This document shows, piece after piece, positions 1 to 6,801 of a stretch of DNA of 22,259 nt (its first letter is position 1; the number at the start of each line of letters is the position of its first letter). The position numbers and the translations under genes were made by a program. A model generated the notes under the pieces. It did not search any database and was not told where the DNA came from. It worked only from the letters and a program-made list of their open reading frames with translations. This DNA is from an uncultured Lachnospiraceae bacterium (lineage in GTDB: Bacteria > Bacillota > Clostridia > Lachnospirales > Lachnospiraceae): positions 1-22,259 of the forward strand of contig CAKRFY010000040.1 of assembly GCA_934320895.1 (NCBI GenBank), in the 5' to 3' direction.

Positions 1-354
1 GTTGATGTATCTATCACAGGTAACTCAACAAACCCAACTCGTTTCCAGCATCCTGTTGCAGGTACATACAAGAAAGAATGTATCGAGCAGGGCAAGAAAT
101 ACTTCTCAGTTGCTTCAGGTGGTGGTACAGGACGTACACTTCATCCAGATAATATGGCTGCTGGTCCTGCATCTTATGGTATGACAGATACATTAGGAAG
201 AATGCATTCAGATGCTCAGTTCGCTGGATCATCTTCAGTACCTGCTCACGTTGAGATGATGGGTCTTATTGGTGCCGGAAATAACCCTATGGTTGGTATG
301 ACAGTTGCAGTTGCAGTTTCTATTCAGGAGGCAGCTGACGCTGGTAAATTCTAA
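1..354 (+). CDS. GGGtGRT-family protein, C-terminal part
   Basis: The reading frame is open from the first base and ends in TAA, giving the last 117 residues of a protein whose start lies outside the window. The motif GGGTGRT is at local residues 40-46, followed by HPDN, a long Gly/Ala/Met-rich stretch (MAAGPASYGMTDTLGR) and a C-terminus with GAGNNPMVGM. This matches the Pfam family named after its GGGtGRT motif, whose members are about 330 residues and have no established function as far as I know; the motif is my only basis for the call. No signal peptide or membrane segment is visible in this part. A strong terminator follows within 30 bases, so this is the last gene of its transcript. Confidence 0.8.
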   Translation, partial: VDVSITGNSTNPTRFQHPVAGTYKKECIEQGKKYFSVASGGGTGRTLHPDNMAAGPASYGMTDTLGRMHSDAQFAGSSSVPAHVEMMGLIGAGNNPMVGMTVAVAVSIQEAADAGKF

Positions 355-382
355 GAAATTGCTTGTTTCATAAGCTTGTGGG

Positions 383-416
383 GGCTTGTCTTTTTATAAG
401 ACAGGCCTTCATTTTT
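383..416 (+). terminator. Rho-independent terminator of the GGGtGRT gene
   Basis: A 10-bp stem (383-392 pairing with 398-407, one G-U pair) closes a 5-base loop and is followed by ATTTTT at 411-416. It begins 28 bases after the stop codon of the upstream gene. Confidence 0.85.
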
Positions 417-462
417 CGTATTGATCATATGTTTGACATAATTCTCCGTTATTATTTACCCG

Positions 463-491
463 TTGCATTAAAGAAGTATATGGTTTATACT
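463..491 (+). promoter_or_regulatory. Predicted promoter of the amidase gene
   Basis: TTGCAT at 463-468 and TATACT at 486-491 are separated by exactly 17 bases. The expected transcript start is near 498, giving a leader of about 58 bases before the ATG at 556. The -10 box matches consensus at 5 of 6 positions; the -35 box is weak (3 of 6). Confidence 0.5.
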
Positions 492-555
492 ACAATATCG
501 GGAGAAACTTTAATTATAATTTATATTTATATTATATATGGAGGATTTTAACAAC

Positions 556-2364
556 ATGAACAAATTATTTTACAGCAAAAGTTTTGGATATATGACACAA
601 AAATATCTGAAAAATAAACTGTCAAAGTTTTCAAAGGGAATTTTTATTGCCAGTGCAGCCGCAATGTGTTTTGGTATGACAACAAAACCTGTATTTGCAG
701 ATGCAGCTGTTGCTATTGAACAGAACAACGACGGAAATTATATAAATATTGATAATGACAATTCATTAAAAGCTTCTTATAATGGTAATGATTATAATAA
801 CGAAATATTTCCAGCAATAAGAGTTGACGATGTATGGATGGTTCCAGTAAAAGAATTTCTTGTAGATACACTTGGATGTACATATAATTATGACAAGGAC
901 AAAAAAACATTGGATATCACTAACAATTATGGCAATCTGACTGTTTCTGCCACGATCGGAAGTTCTGAAATAAACACCGGATCAACTACGGTCAGCATGG
1001 CATTAGCCGTTATGAAAGCTCAAAATACAGATGATACATCAAAGGAAACTATATATGTTCCCGCAGCAAAAGTTATTGAAAATCTTGGATATGGATATGA
1101 TTCATCAGCAACTGAATTAAATGTAACTGATAATATCAGCTTTTACAAACATTCAGATCAGACCGAATATGAAAGTCAGTATTCAAATGCAGTAAATAGT
1201 ATAATTTATACAAAAGATTCATCTGGAAATGATGTTATAAATATTACTGCACTTAAAGACTTCGATGAAAACAAAATAAAAGTGACTGCTGGAAATAATA
1301 GTGTAGAGTATATATATAATGATACTAAAAATCTTCTCGGTGATATAGATAAATCATTTGATGACAGCGTTGTTGAAGGAATTAAAATATGGGAAGAGGA
1401 CAATGATACACATATTAAAGTTACATTTGATGGACGATATGTTACAACCAAAACAGTTTCAGCAAATACTTTTTCAATTGTATTTAAAAAAGGTTCCTTT
1501 AGCATGAAAGCTTTAATTCCTGATGGTGTAAAACCAGCCAAAATAACGGCAACTGACAGATATTGGAATAAACAGTTTTATATCATTGTTCCGGGAGATC
1601 ATGTTTCATTTTATAAAGAACATAAACCAGTCGATAATAGTTCTGCAATAAAAAATATTAAGGTAAACAAAACATCAACGGGAAACACAAGAATAATAGT
1701 AACTACAACAAAATTACAGGGGTATAAGATTACTAGAAAAGATGGATATTTTACAGTAAAGGTTGGTTCTCCTAAGAGTATATATAAAAATATAATATTG
1801 CTTGATGCAGGACATGGCGGAAAAGACTCAGGTGCAAAATACGGAAGCCTTTATGAAAAAAGATTAAATCTTGAAATTCTCTATACAAGAGCACGCAAAT
1901 ATTTTGAAGCAAATAATTCAAATGTAAAAGCTTATTGGACAAGACATGATGATACATTTATAAATTTGTATACAAGACCAAAACTTTCAAAAACTTACAA
2001 TGCTGATATGTTTTTAAGTCTTCATATGAACAGTGCCGGAAATAGATTTGCAAATGGTACGGAAGTATATTATTCATCAAAAAACAATAAGGTTACTTCA
2101 ACAGGACTTTATAGTAAAAAAATGGCTTCAATGATGTTAAGTTCAGTAATAGGTGGAGTAAACTCAAAAAATAGAGGCGTTCGTCAGGCAGGTTTTGTTG
2201 TAAACAAATATAATACTGTGCCATCAGTTTTAGTAGAGCTTGGATTTATAACAGGCAACAAGGATTATCCTAATTTAAAGAAAGCCGTTTACAGAGAAAG
2301 AGCTGCTAAGGCATTGTATGATGGAATAGAAGATATCTTTAAAAAATATCCAACAAACCGCTAA
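556..2364 (+). CDS. N-acetylmuramoyl-L-alanine amidase, secreted
   Basis: This 602-residue protein should cut the bond between N-acetylmuramic acid and L-alanine in peptidoglycan, outside the cell. Residues 1-48 form a signal peptide with an unusually long basic n-region and an FA/DA cleavage site. Residues about 70-190 resemble the copper amine oxidase-like N-terminal domain; about 370-410 look AMIN-like; the catalytic Amidase_3 domain runs from about 412 to 600. Its zinc and catalytic residues are visible: His420 in DAGHGG, Glu434, His490 in SLHMNS, and Glu561 in VELGF. I chose ATG 556 because GGAGG at 540-544 precedes it by 11 bases; the longer in-frame ATG at 538 overlaps that site. The gene has its own promoter and terminator. 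Domain borders are estimates. Confidence 0.92.
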   Translation: MNKLFYSKSFGYMTQKYLKNKLSKFSKGIFIASAAAMCFGMTTKPVFADAAVAIEQNNDGNYINIDNDNSLKASYNGNDYNNEIFPAIRVDDVWMVPVKEFLVDTLGCTYNYDKDKKTLDITNNYGNLTVSATIGSSEINTGSTTVSMALAVMKAQNTDDTSKETIYVPAAKVIENLGYGYDSSATELNVTDNISFYKHSDQTEYESQYSNAVNSIIYTKDSSGNDVINITALKDFDENKIKVTAGNNSVEYIYNDTKNLLGDIDKSFDDSVVEGIKIWEEDNDTHIKVTFDGRYVTTKTVSANTFSIVFKKGSFSMKALIPDGVKPAKITATDRYWNKQFYIIVPGDHVSFYKEHKPVDNSSAIKNIKVNKTSTGNTRIIVTTTKLQGYKITRKDGYFTVKVGSPKSIYKNIILLDAGHGGKDSGAKYGSLYEKRLNLEILYTRARKYFEANNSNVKAYWTRHDDTFINLYTRPKLSKTYNADMFLSLHMNSAGNRFANGTEVYYSSKNNKVTSTGLYSKKMASMMLSSVIGGVNSKNRGVRQAGFVVNKYNTVPSVLVELGFITGNKDYPNLKKAVYRERAAKALYDGIEDIFKKYPTNR

Positions 2365-2402
2365 AACAAAGATTTATTTATCAATTTTTCAATAAAAGAA
2401 CT

Positions 2403-2442
2403 AAAAATCAGCAGATATTATTGTTTATCTGCTGATTTTTTT
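2403..2442. terminator. Bidirectional terminator between amidase and recombinase genes
   Basis: TCAGCAGATA (2408-2417) pairs perfectly with TATCTGCTGA (2426-2435). The stem is flanked by AAAAA on the left and seven T on the right, so it can end transcription from the amidase rightward and from the recombinase gene leftward. It is the only notable element in the 101-base gap between the two convergent genes. Confidence 0.85.
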
Positions 2443-2465
2443 GACATTTTAAGCATTTATTATAA

Positions 2466-3551
2466 TTATTTGCCCCATTTTACAGCACCTGCAGCACTTC
2501 GTTTTTTATCGTCTTCGATAGCTGCATAGTGTTTTTTGGTTGTATTAACATCATTATGTCCAAGCACGTCTGCCACAAGATATATGTCACCTGTCTGATG
2601 ATAAAGAGCTGTACCATATGTACTTCGAAGCTTATGTGGCGTTATGTGTTTAAATGTAGTAATCTGAACAGCATAGTCTTTGACAAGATCCTCCATTGCC
2701 TGAACTGTCATTCTTCGACGTTGAATAGAGTAGAAGAGTGCATGCTCATGTCCTTCTCTCGGTTCAATTTCAGAACGTGACAACTCTATATAATTTCCAA
2801 GAGCTTCGGCAACATCTTCACCAAAATATACATATTCTTCCTTACCACCTTTTCTAATTATTCGTATTCGATTTTCTTTAAAATCAACATCCTCTATATT
2901 TAGTCCGACACATTCGGAAACACGGATACCAGTTCCAAGAAATAATGTAAAAATAGCGATATTTCTTAACCTGTTTTGTTCATAATACGTTTTTTTTCTG
3001 CCTGTAAGATGTTCACCCGCATGTTTAACAAGATCCAGAAGATCTGCAACCTCATCGGAATCCAGACGGATTATTTCCTTATCACGTAGCTTTGGCATAT
3101 CAATTACTGTGGTTGGATTATTTGCAATGAGTTCCCTTCTTTGATAATATAGAAAGAAACTTTTCAGTGAAGCAATTTTTCTGTGAATACCTCGTGAATC
3201 ATTTGAATATTGTTTACCGTCATATGTATATAACTTAAGATATTCCATATATTCCTCGATATCAACTGGTTTCAGAGCTTCCAGATCTTTTAAAGTTATA
3301 CCAGATATCGAGGAATCTGCATATTTTTCAGATAATACAGGGTTTTCATGCAAAAGAAATCTGAAAAACGTCCTTAAATCCGAAGCATAACCTATACGTG
3401 TTTTTGTGGTCGTTTTTGGCTCAATACCTCTAAAAAAATATTTGCAAAAACTTGGAAGTTCATTTAACTGATCACGAAGTTTCTGAGTATCTTTGAGTAC
3501 AACCTGCTGATGATAATTCTGGTCAGTTTGTGATTGTTTATGAGATGGCAT
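2466..3551 (-). CDS. XerS-like tyrosine recombinase
   Basis: A 361-residue site-specific tyrosine recombinase. The N-terminal SAM-like DNA-binding domain covers about 30-150 and the catalytic domain about 160-350. The full catalytic set is present: Arg210 (GTGIRVSE), a Lys in the RKGGK turn (234-237), His306 and Arg309 (PHKLR), His332 (LGH) and nucleophile Tyr342 (KKHYA). The length, the long N-terminal domain and the extended loop before the first catalytic Arg resemble XerS, the streptococcal single-protein chromosome dimer resolvase, more than the roughly 300-residue XerC/XerD. ATG 3551 has GGAGG at 3558-3562. The gene has its own promoter, a terminator it shares with the amidase, and a perfect inverted repeat just upstream. 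No prophage or integrative element genes lie nearby, so a housekeeping role is likelier than a phage integrase. Confidence 0.82.
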   Translation of the reverse strand: MPSHKQSQTDQNYHQQVVLKDTQKLRDQLNELPSFCKYFFRGIEPKTTTKTRIGYASDLRTFFRFLLHENPVLSEKYADSSISGITLKDLEALKPVDIEEYMEYLKLYTYDGKQYSNDSRGIHRKIASLKSFFLYYQRRELIANNPTTVIDMPKLRDKEIIRLDSDEVADLLDLVKHAGEHLTGRKKTYYEQNRLRNIAIFTLFLGTGIRVSECVGLNIEDVDFKENRIRIIRKGGKEEYVYFGEDVAEALGNYIELSRSEIEPREGHEHALFYSIQRRRMTVQAMEDLVKDYAVQITTFKHITPHKLRSTYGTALYHQTGDIYLVADVLGHNDVNTTKKHYAAIEDDKKRSAAGAVKWGK

Positions 3552-3600
3552 TTTTTTCCTCCTTTATATGTAAAAATTTTTTAACATAATAGCTATTTAT

Positions 3601-3629
3601 ATTTTACAACTGTTTTTTGTCGTTTTCAA
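3601..3629 (-). promoter_or_regulatory. Predicted promoter of the recombinase gene
   Basis: On the minus strand TTGAAA (3624-3629) and TAAAAT (3601-3606) are 17 bases apart, each matching consensus at 5 of 6 positions. The expected start is near 3594, leaving a leader of about 43 bases. The inverted repeat at 3632-3667 abuts the -35 box. Confidence 0.6.
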
Positions 3630-3631
3630 GC

Positions 3632-3667
3632 TAACTCTTTGGAAAACTGGAATTTATCAAAGAGTTA
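3632..3667. repeat. Perfect 10-bp inverted repeat, candidate recombinase (dif-like) site or operator
   Basis: TAACTCTTTG (3632-3641) and CAAAGAGTTA (3658-3667) are exact reverse complements around the asymmetric 16-base spacer GAAAACTGGAATTTAT. Neither strand has a T-run after the repeat, so it is not an intrinsic terminator. It sits about 80 bases upstream of the recombinase start, between the end of the BlaI-like gene and the recombinase promoter. This is where streptococcal XerS genes keep their difSL site. A role as an autoregulatory operator is also possible. Confidence 0.5.
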
Positions 3668-3688
3668 TTGGTACTACCCCACAAAGTT

Positions 3689-4072
3689 CTAGTTCTGTTC
3701 TCTACTTACTATCTTTTTTAATTCTATAATATCATTTTGTGAAAGTTCCTGTTCTGCAAGATATGTTACGATAAAGTTTGTGAGTGAACCATTGTAAAGT
3801 TTCTTTAAAAGTGCTTTTGTCTCAATTTCCTGTATAAATGATTTTTCAACGAGGGCTTTACAGATAAAACCAGGTTCTTTGCGCAAAATTGCTCCTTTAT
3901 CTATAAGACGTTTTATTACTGTATATGTTGTATTTTTTTCCCAGCCAATGCATCCTTTAATTATTTTTGCAATATCTTTTGCAGCAAGTTCTTTATTTGA
4001 CCATAATAATTCCATAACATTGAGTTCACCTTCATGTAGACGGATCGTGCCGTCATTTGTTGTCTTTTTCAT
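3689..4072 (-). CDS. BlaI/MecI/CopY-family transcriptional repressor
   Basis: A 127-residue protein of the penicillinase-repressor family, at the usual family length. A winged-helix DNA-binding domain occupies about residues 10-80 (LNVMELLWSNKELAAKDI, then NTTYTVIKRLIDKGAI), followed by a helical dimerisation tail. Known members are dimers inactivated by cleavage, usually by a partner BlaR1/MecR1-type M56 metalloprotease encoded next door. No such partner is present here, which makes this an orphan. ATG 4072 follows GGAG. The gap from the preceding rluD-type gene is 24 bases, so it probably shares that transcript. Its target cannot be told from the sequence. Confidence 0.82.
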   Translation of the reverse strand: MKKTTNDGTIRLHEGELNVMELLWSNKELAAKDIAKIIKGCIGWEKNTTYTVIKRLIDKGAILRKEPGFICKALVEKSFIQEIETKALLKKLYNGSLTNFIVTYLAEQELSQNDIIELKKIVSREQN

Positions 4073-4096
4073 ATATTTTTTCTCCTAAAATATTTA

Positions 4097-5053
4097 TCAA
4101 TTATTTTTGAGTTTGCGAAGAAGTTCTTCAAAATAATCTGGAAGTTTAGCATCAAATTCCATGTATTTTCCAGTTGTTGGATGTATAAATCCCAATGTTT
4201 TTGCATGTAATGTCTGACCTGTCAGTTTAAATGGACATTTTGAGGGACCATAGACAGAATCTCCAAGTATCGGATGACCGATGCTTGCCATATGAACTCT
4301 GATCTGATGTGTTCTTCCTGTTTCAAGTTTACATTCAATATATGTATATTTATCATTCAGTGTATCTAAAACTCTATAATGAGTAACGGCATGTTTTCCG
4401 TTTTTTACATTGATCGCCATTTTCTTTCTATCCGTAGGATGCCTTCCTATATCTCCTTCAATGGTTCCCTCGTTTTCTTTAATATGTCCACATACTATGG
4501 CATAATAAGTTCTTGTAATCGAATGCTCTTTTAGCTGCTGTGCTATACATCTGTGAGCTATATCATTTTTGCATACAACAATAACACCTGTTGTATCCTG
4601 ATCTATACGATGTACAATTCCTGGTCTCAATTCCCCATTTATTCCTGACAGATCTTTACAATGATACATAAGTGCATTTACAATAGTTCCGCTATAATGT
4701 CCCGGTGCGGGATGAACCACCATTTGTTTAGGTTTATTTATAAGTATAATATCACTATCTTCATAGATTATATCAAGAGGGATATTTTCAGGAACGATTT
4801 CAATTTCTTTTGGTTTACATATTTCTACATGTACATTGTCATTATGCTGAAGTTTAAAACTGCTTTTCACACTTTTATTGTTAACTTTAACAAAACCATC
4901 CTTTATCTGCTTCTGAATAAATGATCGTGACATATCACTGAACTTATCTGTCAGAAATTTATCAAGACGACAATTATCATATTGCTCTTCTACATATAAA
5001 TCAAAAACATCAGATATATTATCATCACCTTTTATTTCCGAATCAAAATCCAT
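4097..5053 (-). CDS. RluA/RluD-family rRNA pseudouridine synthase
   Basis: This 318-residue enzyme should convert uridines to pseudouridine in large-subunit rRNA. An S4 RNA-binding domain lies at about 28-75 and the catalytic domain at about 95-300. The signature HRIDQDTTG places the catalytic aspartate at Asp151; the second conserved block GRTHQIRVHM is at 246-255. Length and S4 domain fit RluD-like proteins (B. subtilis YlyB), but the exact target uridines are not predictable. YlyB follows lspA in B. subtilis, and here the gene also follows lspA, 35 bases downstream. ATG 5053 has the ribosome site GAGGTG at 5061-5066. Confidence 0.9.
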   Translation of the reverse strand: MDFDSEIKGDDNISDVFDLYVEEQYDNCRLDKFLTDKFSDMSRSFIQKQIKDGFVKVNNKSVKSSFKLQHNDNVHVEICKPKEIEIVPENIPLDIIYEDSDIILINKPKQMVVHPAPGHYSGTIVNALMYHCKDLSGINGELRPGIVHRIDQDTTGVIVVCKNDIAHRCIAQQLKEHSITRTYYAIVCGHIKENEGTIEGDIGRHPTDRKKMAINVKNGKHAVTHYRVLDTLNDKYTYIECKLETGRTHQIRVHMASIGHPILGDSVYGPSKCPFKLTGQTLHAKTLGFIHPTTGKYMEFDAKLPDYFEELLRKLKNN

Positions 5054-5088
5054 TCCTAATCACCTCATTTCTGCGTATTTGTTTTACA

Positions 5089-5595
5089 CTACTGTTTTTG
5101 TCTTTTTATTATTCTGTCTAAATCATTATCATCATAATAGAAAATTATAAAAATCACTGCCAAAATTGCTCCGACAACGACATAACAATCTGCAACATTA
5201 AAAACAGGAAAATTAATTAGCTGAAAATATAAAAAATCAACAACATAACCATTTATTATTCTGTCAATCATATTTCCAACAGCACCGGCAGCCAATACAA
5301 CTAATATCCACTTGATTGCCAAAAACTTAGATTCATAAGGTATTTTATTGAAAATATAATCGACAAGTAAAAGAACTATAACCGTTAGTATCAACAATGG
5401 TATTCTCTGATCCTGAAAAATTCCAAACGCTGCTCCATGGTTCTCAAGATAAAACAGCTTAAATACATTTTTTATTATCGGAATTCCAGAATTTCCTTTA
5501 AGATTGATAACAGCAAGCTGTTTTGTTAACTGGTCTGCAGCCACAAGCAATAAAAATACTGCAAGCCACTTGATATAATAAACCACATTTTTCAT
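5089..5595 (-). CDS. lspA: Lipoprotein signal peptidase (signal peptidase II)
   Basis: A 168-residue membrane aspartyl protease that removes the signal peptide from diacylglyceryl-modified prolipoproteins. Four hydrophobic segments are visible, at about 8-24, 63-82, 92-110 and 134-153. Conserved blocks include AADQLTK near residue 20, FYLENHGAAFG at 48-58 and GNMIDRI; the likely catalytic dyad is Asp120 (YVVDF) and Asp136 (NVADC). I placed the start at ATG 5595, not the in-frame ATG 5607, because GGAG at 5602-5605 sits six bases before 5595 and overlaps the longer start. It begins 15 bases after aroB ends and precedes the rluD-type gene. The GerM-like lipoprotein upstream is a likely client. 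Confidence 0.95.
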   Translation of the reverse strand: MKNVVYYIKWLAVFLLLVAADQLTKQLAVINLKGNSGIPIIKNVFKLFYLENHGAAFGIFQDQRIPLLILTVIVLLLVDYIFNKIPYESKFLAIKWILVVLAAGAVGNMIDRIINGYVVDFLYFQLINFPVFNVADCYVVVGAILAVIFIIFYYDDNDLDRIIKRQKQ

Positions 5596-5610
5596 GCTAA
5601 ACTCCATTTC

Positions 5611-6699
5611 TTATTTTACAAATTCAGCTAAAGATTCTCTCATTTCATCATCAGTTACATCTTTTTGTATAACTGCATTTCCTGGTTTGTCAAGTAAAAT
5701 AAACTTAATCTTCCCAGCATCCATTTTCTTATCACTTTTTGATGTTTCGATTATCCTTTCAATATCAAGTCCTGAAACAGTCACAGGAAGATTAAGTGTT
5801 TTAAGCATTTCTAATATGCTACTGTATTCATCTTCTGAAATCATATGTCGCTTCATTGAAATATATCCCGCAGCAACCATGCCAAGGGAAACGCACTCGC
5901 CATGAAGAAGTTTAAAATCCATAAGTTTTTCTATTGCATGCCCTAAAGTATGTCCAAAATTAAGCAGGGCACGTTCACCCTTCTCTGTTGGATCATTTTC
6001 TACGACAATACGTTTTATGTTACAACTTCCTGCTACAACTTCTTCAAGTATATCCATATCACGCATATTTAATTTGTCAAGATATTCTTCTATATACAAA
6101 TAATAATTAGTATCTTTAATAAGTCCGTGTTTTACAATCTCACCAAATCCTGAATAATACTGTTTATCAGTGAGTGTGTTAAGTGTAGACAAATTCATAT
6201 ATACTGCACTTGGCTGATGAAATGCACCAACCATATTTTTGTATCCTCTGAAATCGACCCCCGTTTTTCCACCAACACTACTATCAACCATAGCAAGAAG
6301 TGTTGTCGGAAGCTGTATAACTTTTATTCCTCTAAGATAAGTTGCCGCTGCAAATCCTGTAAGATCTCCGACAACTCCACCTCCTAAAGCTAAAAGTATA
6401 TCTTTACGGTCAAATTTTTCCTTGATCAGATGTTCATATAAATCCTCTACTACATTGAGATTTTTTGACTCCTCGCCTGCTGGAAATACAAAAGATGTAA
6501 CTTTTGATACGCATCCTTCTGCAATTTCTACTACATCTTTAAGATAATGTTCAGCAACAGAGCTATCAGAAACAACACAAATTTTATGTTCTGATGCAAC
6601 CTGTTTCTTTATAACCAAAGCAAGCTTTGAATAATCTTTCTCTATTGTAATATCATATATTGGCGCACTGTCATAGTGTACTGTAATTAATTTACTCAT
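5611..6699 (-). CDS. aroB: 3-dehydroquinate synthase
   Basis: This 362-residue enzyme turns DAHP into 3-dehydroquinate, the second step of the shikimate route to aromatic amino acids, using NAD and a divalent metal. The nucleotide loop GGGVVGDLTGF starts at residue 106. The metal ligands are visible as Glu187 (FGEIVKHG), His250 (NFGHTLGHAIE) and His266 (LLHGE). ATG 6699 has GAGG about six bases upstream. No other shikimate gene is in the window. It begins 102 bases after divIVA, the largest gap between the comEA end of the block and rluD, and this gap holds a possible promoter. Confidence 0.96.
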   Translation of the reverse strand: MSKLITVHYDSAPIYDITIEKDYSKLALVIKKQVASEHKICVVSDSSVAEHYLKDVVEIAEGCVSKVTSFVFPAGEESKNLNVVEDLYEHLIKEKFDRKDILLALGGGVVGDLTGFAAATYLRGIKVIQLPTTLLAMVDSSVGGKTGVDFRGYKNMVGAFHQPSAVYMNLSTLNTLTDKQYYSGFGEIVKHGLIKDTNYYLYIEEYLDKLNMRDMDILEEVVAGSCNIKRIVVENDPTEKGERALLNFGHTLGHAIEKLMDFKLLHGECVSLGMVAAGYISMKRHMISEDEYSSILEMLKTLNLPVTVSGLDIERIIETSKSDKKMDAGKIKFILLDKPGNAVIQKDVTDDEMRESLAEFVK

Positions 6700-6716
6700 T
6701 TTGTCCTCATTTCCAT

Positions 6717-6746
6717 GATATAAAATATATCATTGTATATTGTCAA
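6717..6746 (-). promoter_or_regulatory. Possible promoter of aroB-lspA-rluD-type-blaI-type genes
   Basis: A perfect TTGACA lies on the minus strand at 6741-6746. The best -10 candidate, TATATC at 6717-6722, is 18 bases away and matches only 4 of 6. It would give a very short leader of roughly 12 bases that still holds the GAGG of aroB. The stem-loop at 6746-6766 touches the -35 box. Confidence 0.35.
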
Positions 6747-6766
6747 GCGGATATTCGCAATCCGCT
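6746..6766. repeat. Stem-loop between divIVA and aroB
   Basis: AGCGGAT (6746-6752) and ATCCGCT (6760-6766) form a perfect 7-bp stem with a 7-base loop. No T-run follows on either strand, so it is at best a weak terminator or RNA-processing structure. Its left edge overlaps the TTGACA by one base. Confidence 0.4.
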
Positions 6767-6801
6767 CTGCTACTTGCTCATAACACTAATAGTATCTATT
6801 T

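Noticed and set aside
363..551. 62-codon plus-strand open frame between the GGGtGRT and amidase genes
   Set aside because: It runs through the terminator and the amidase promoter and lacks a ribosome site.
2466..3551. Recombinase as a phage or integrative-element integrase
   Set aside because: No tRNA, excisionase, relaxase, phage genes or direct repeats are visible around it; neighbours are core genes.
3632..3667. Inverted repeat as a terminator for the BlaI-type gene
   Set aside because: No T-run follows on either strand and the 16-base loop is long for an intrinsic terminator.
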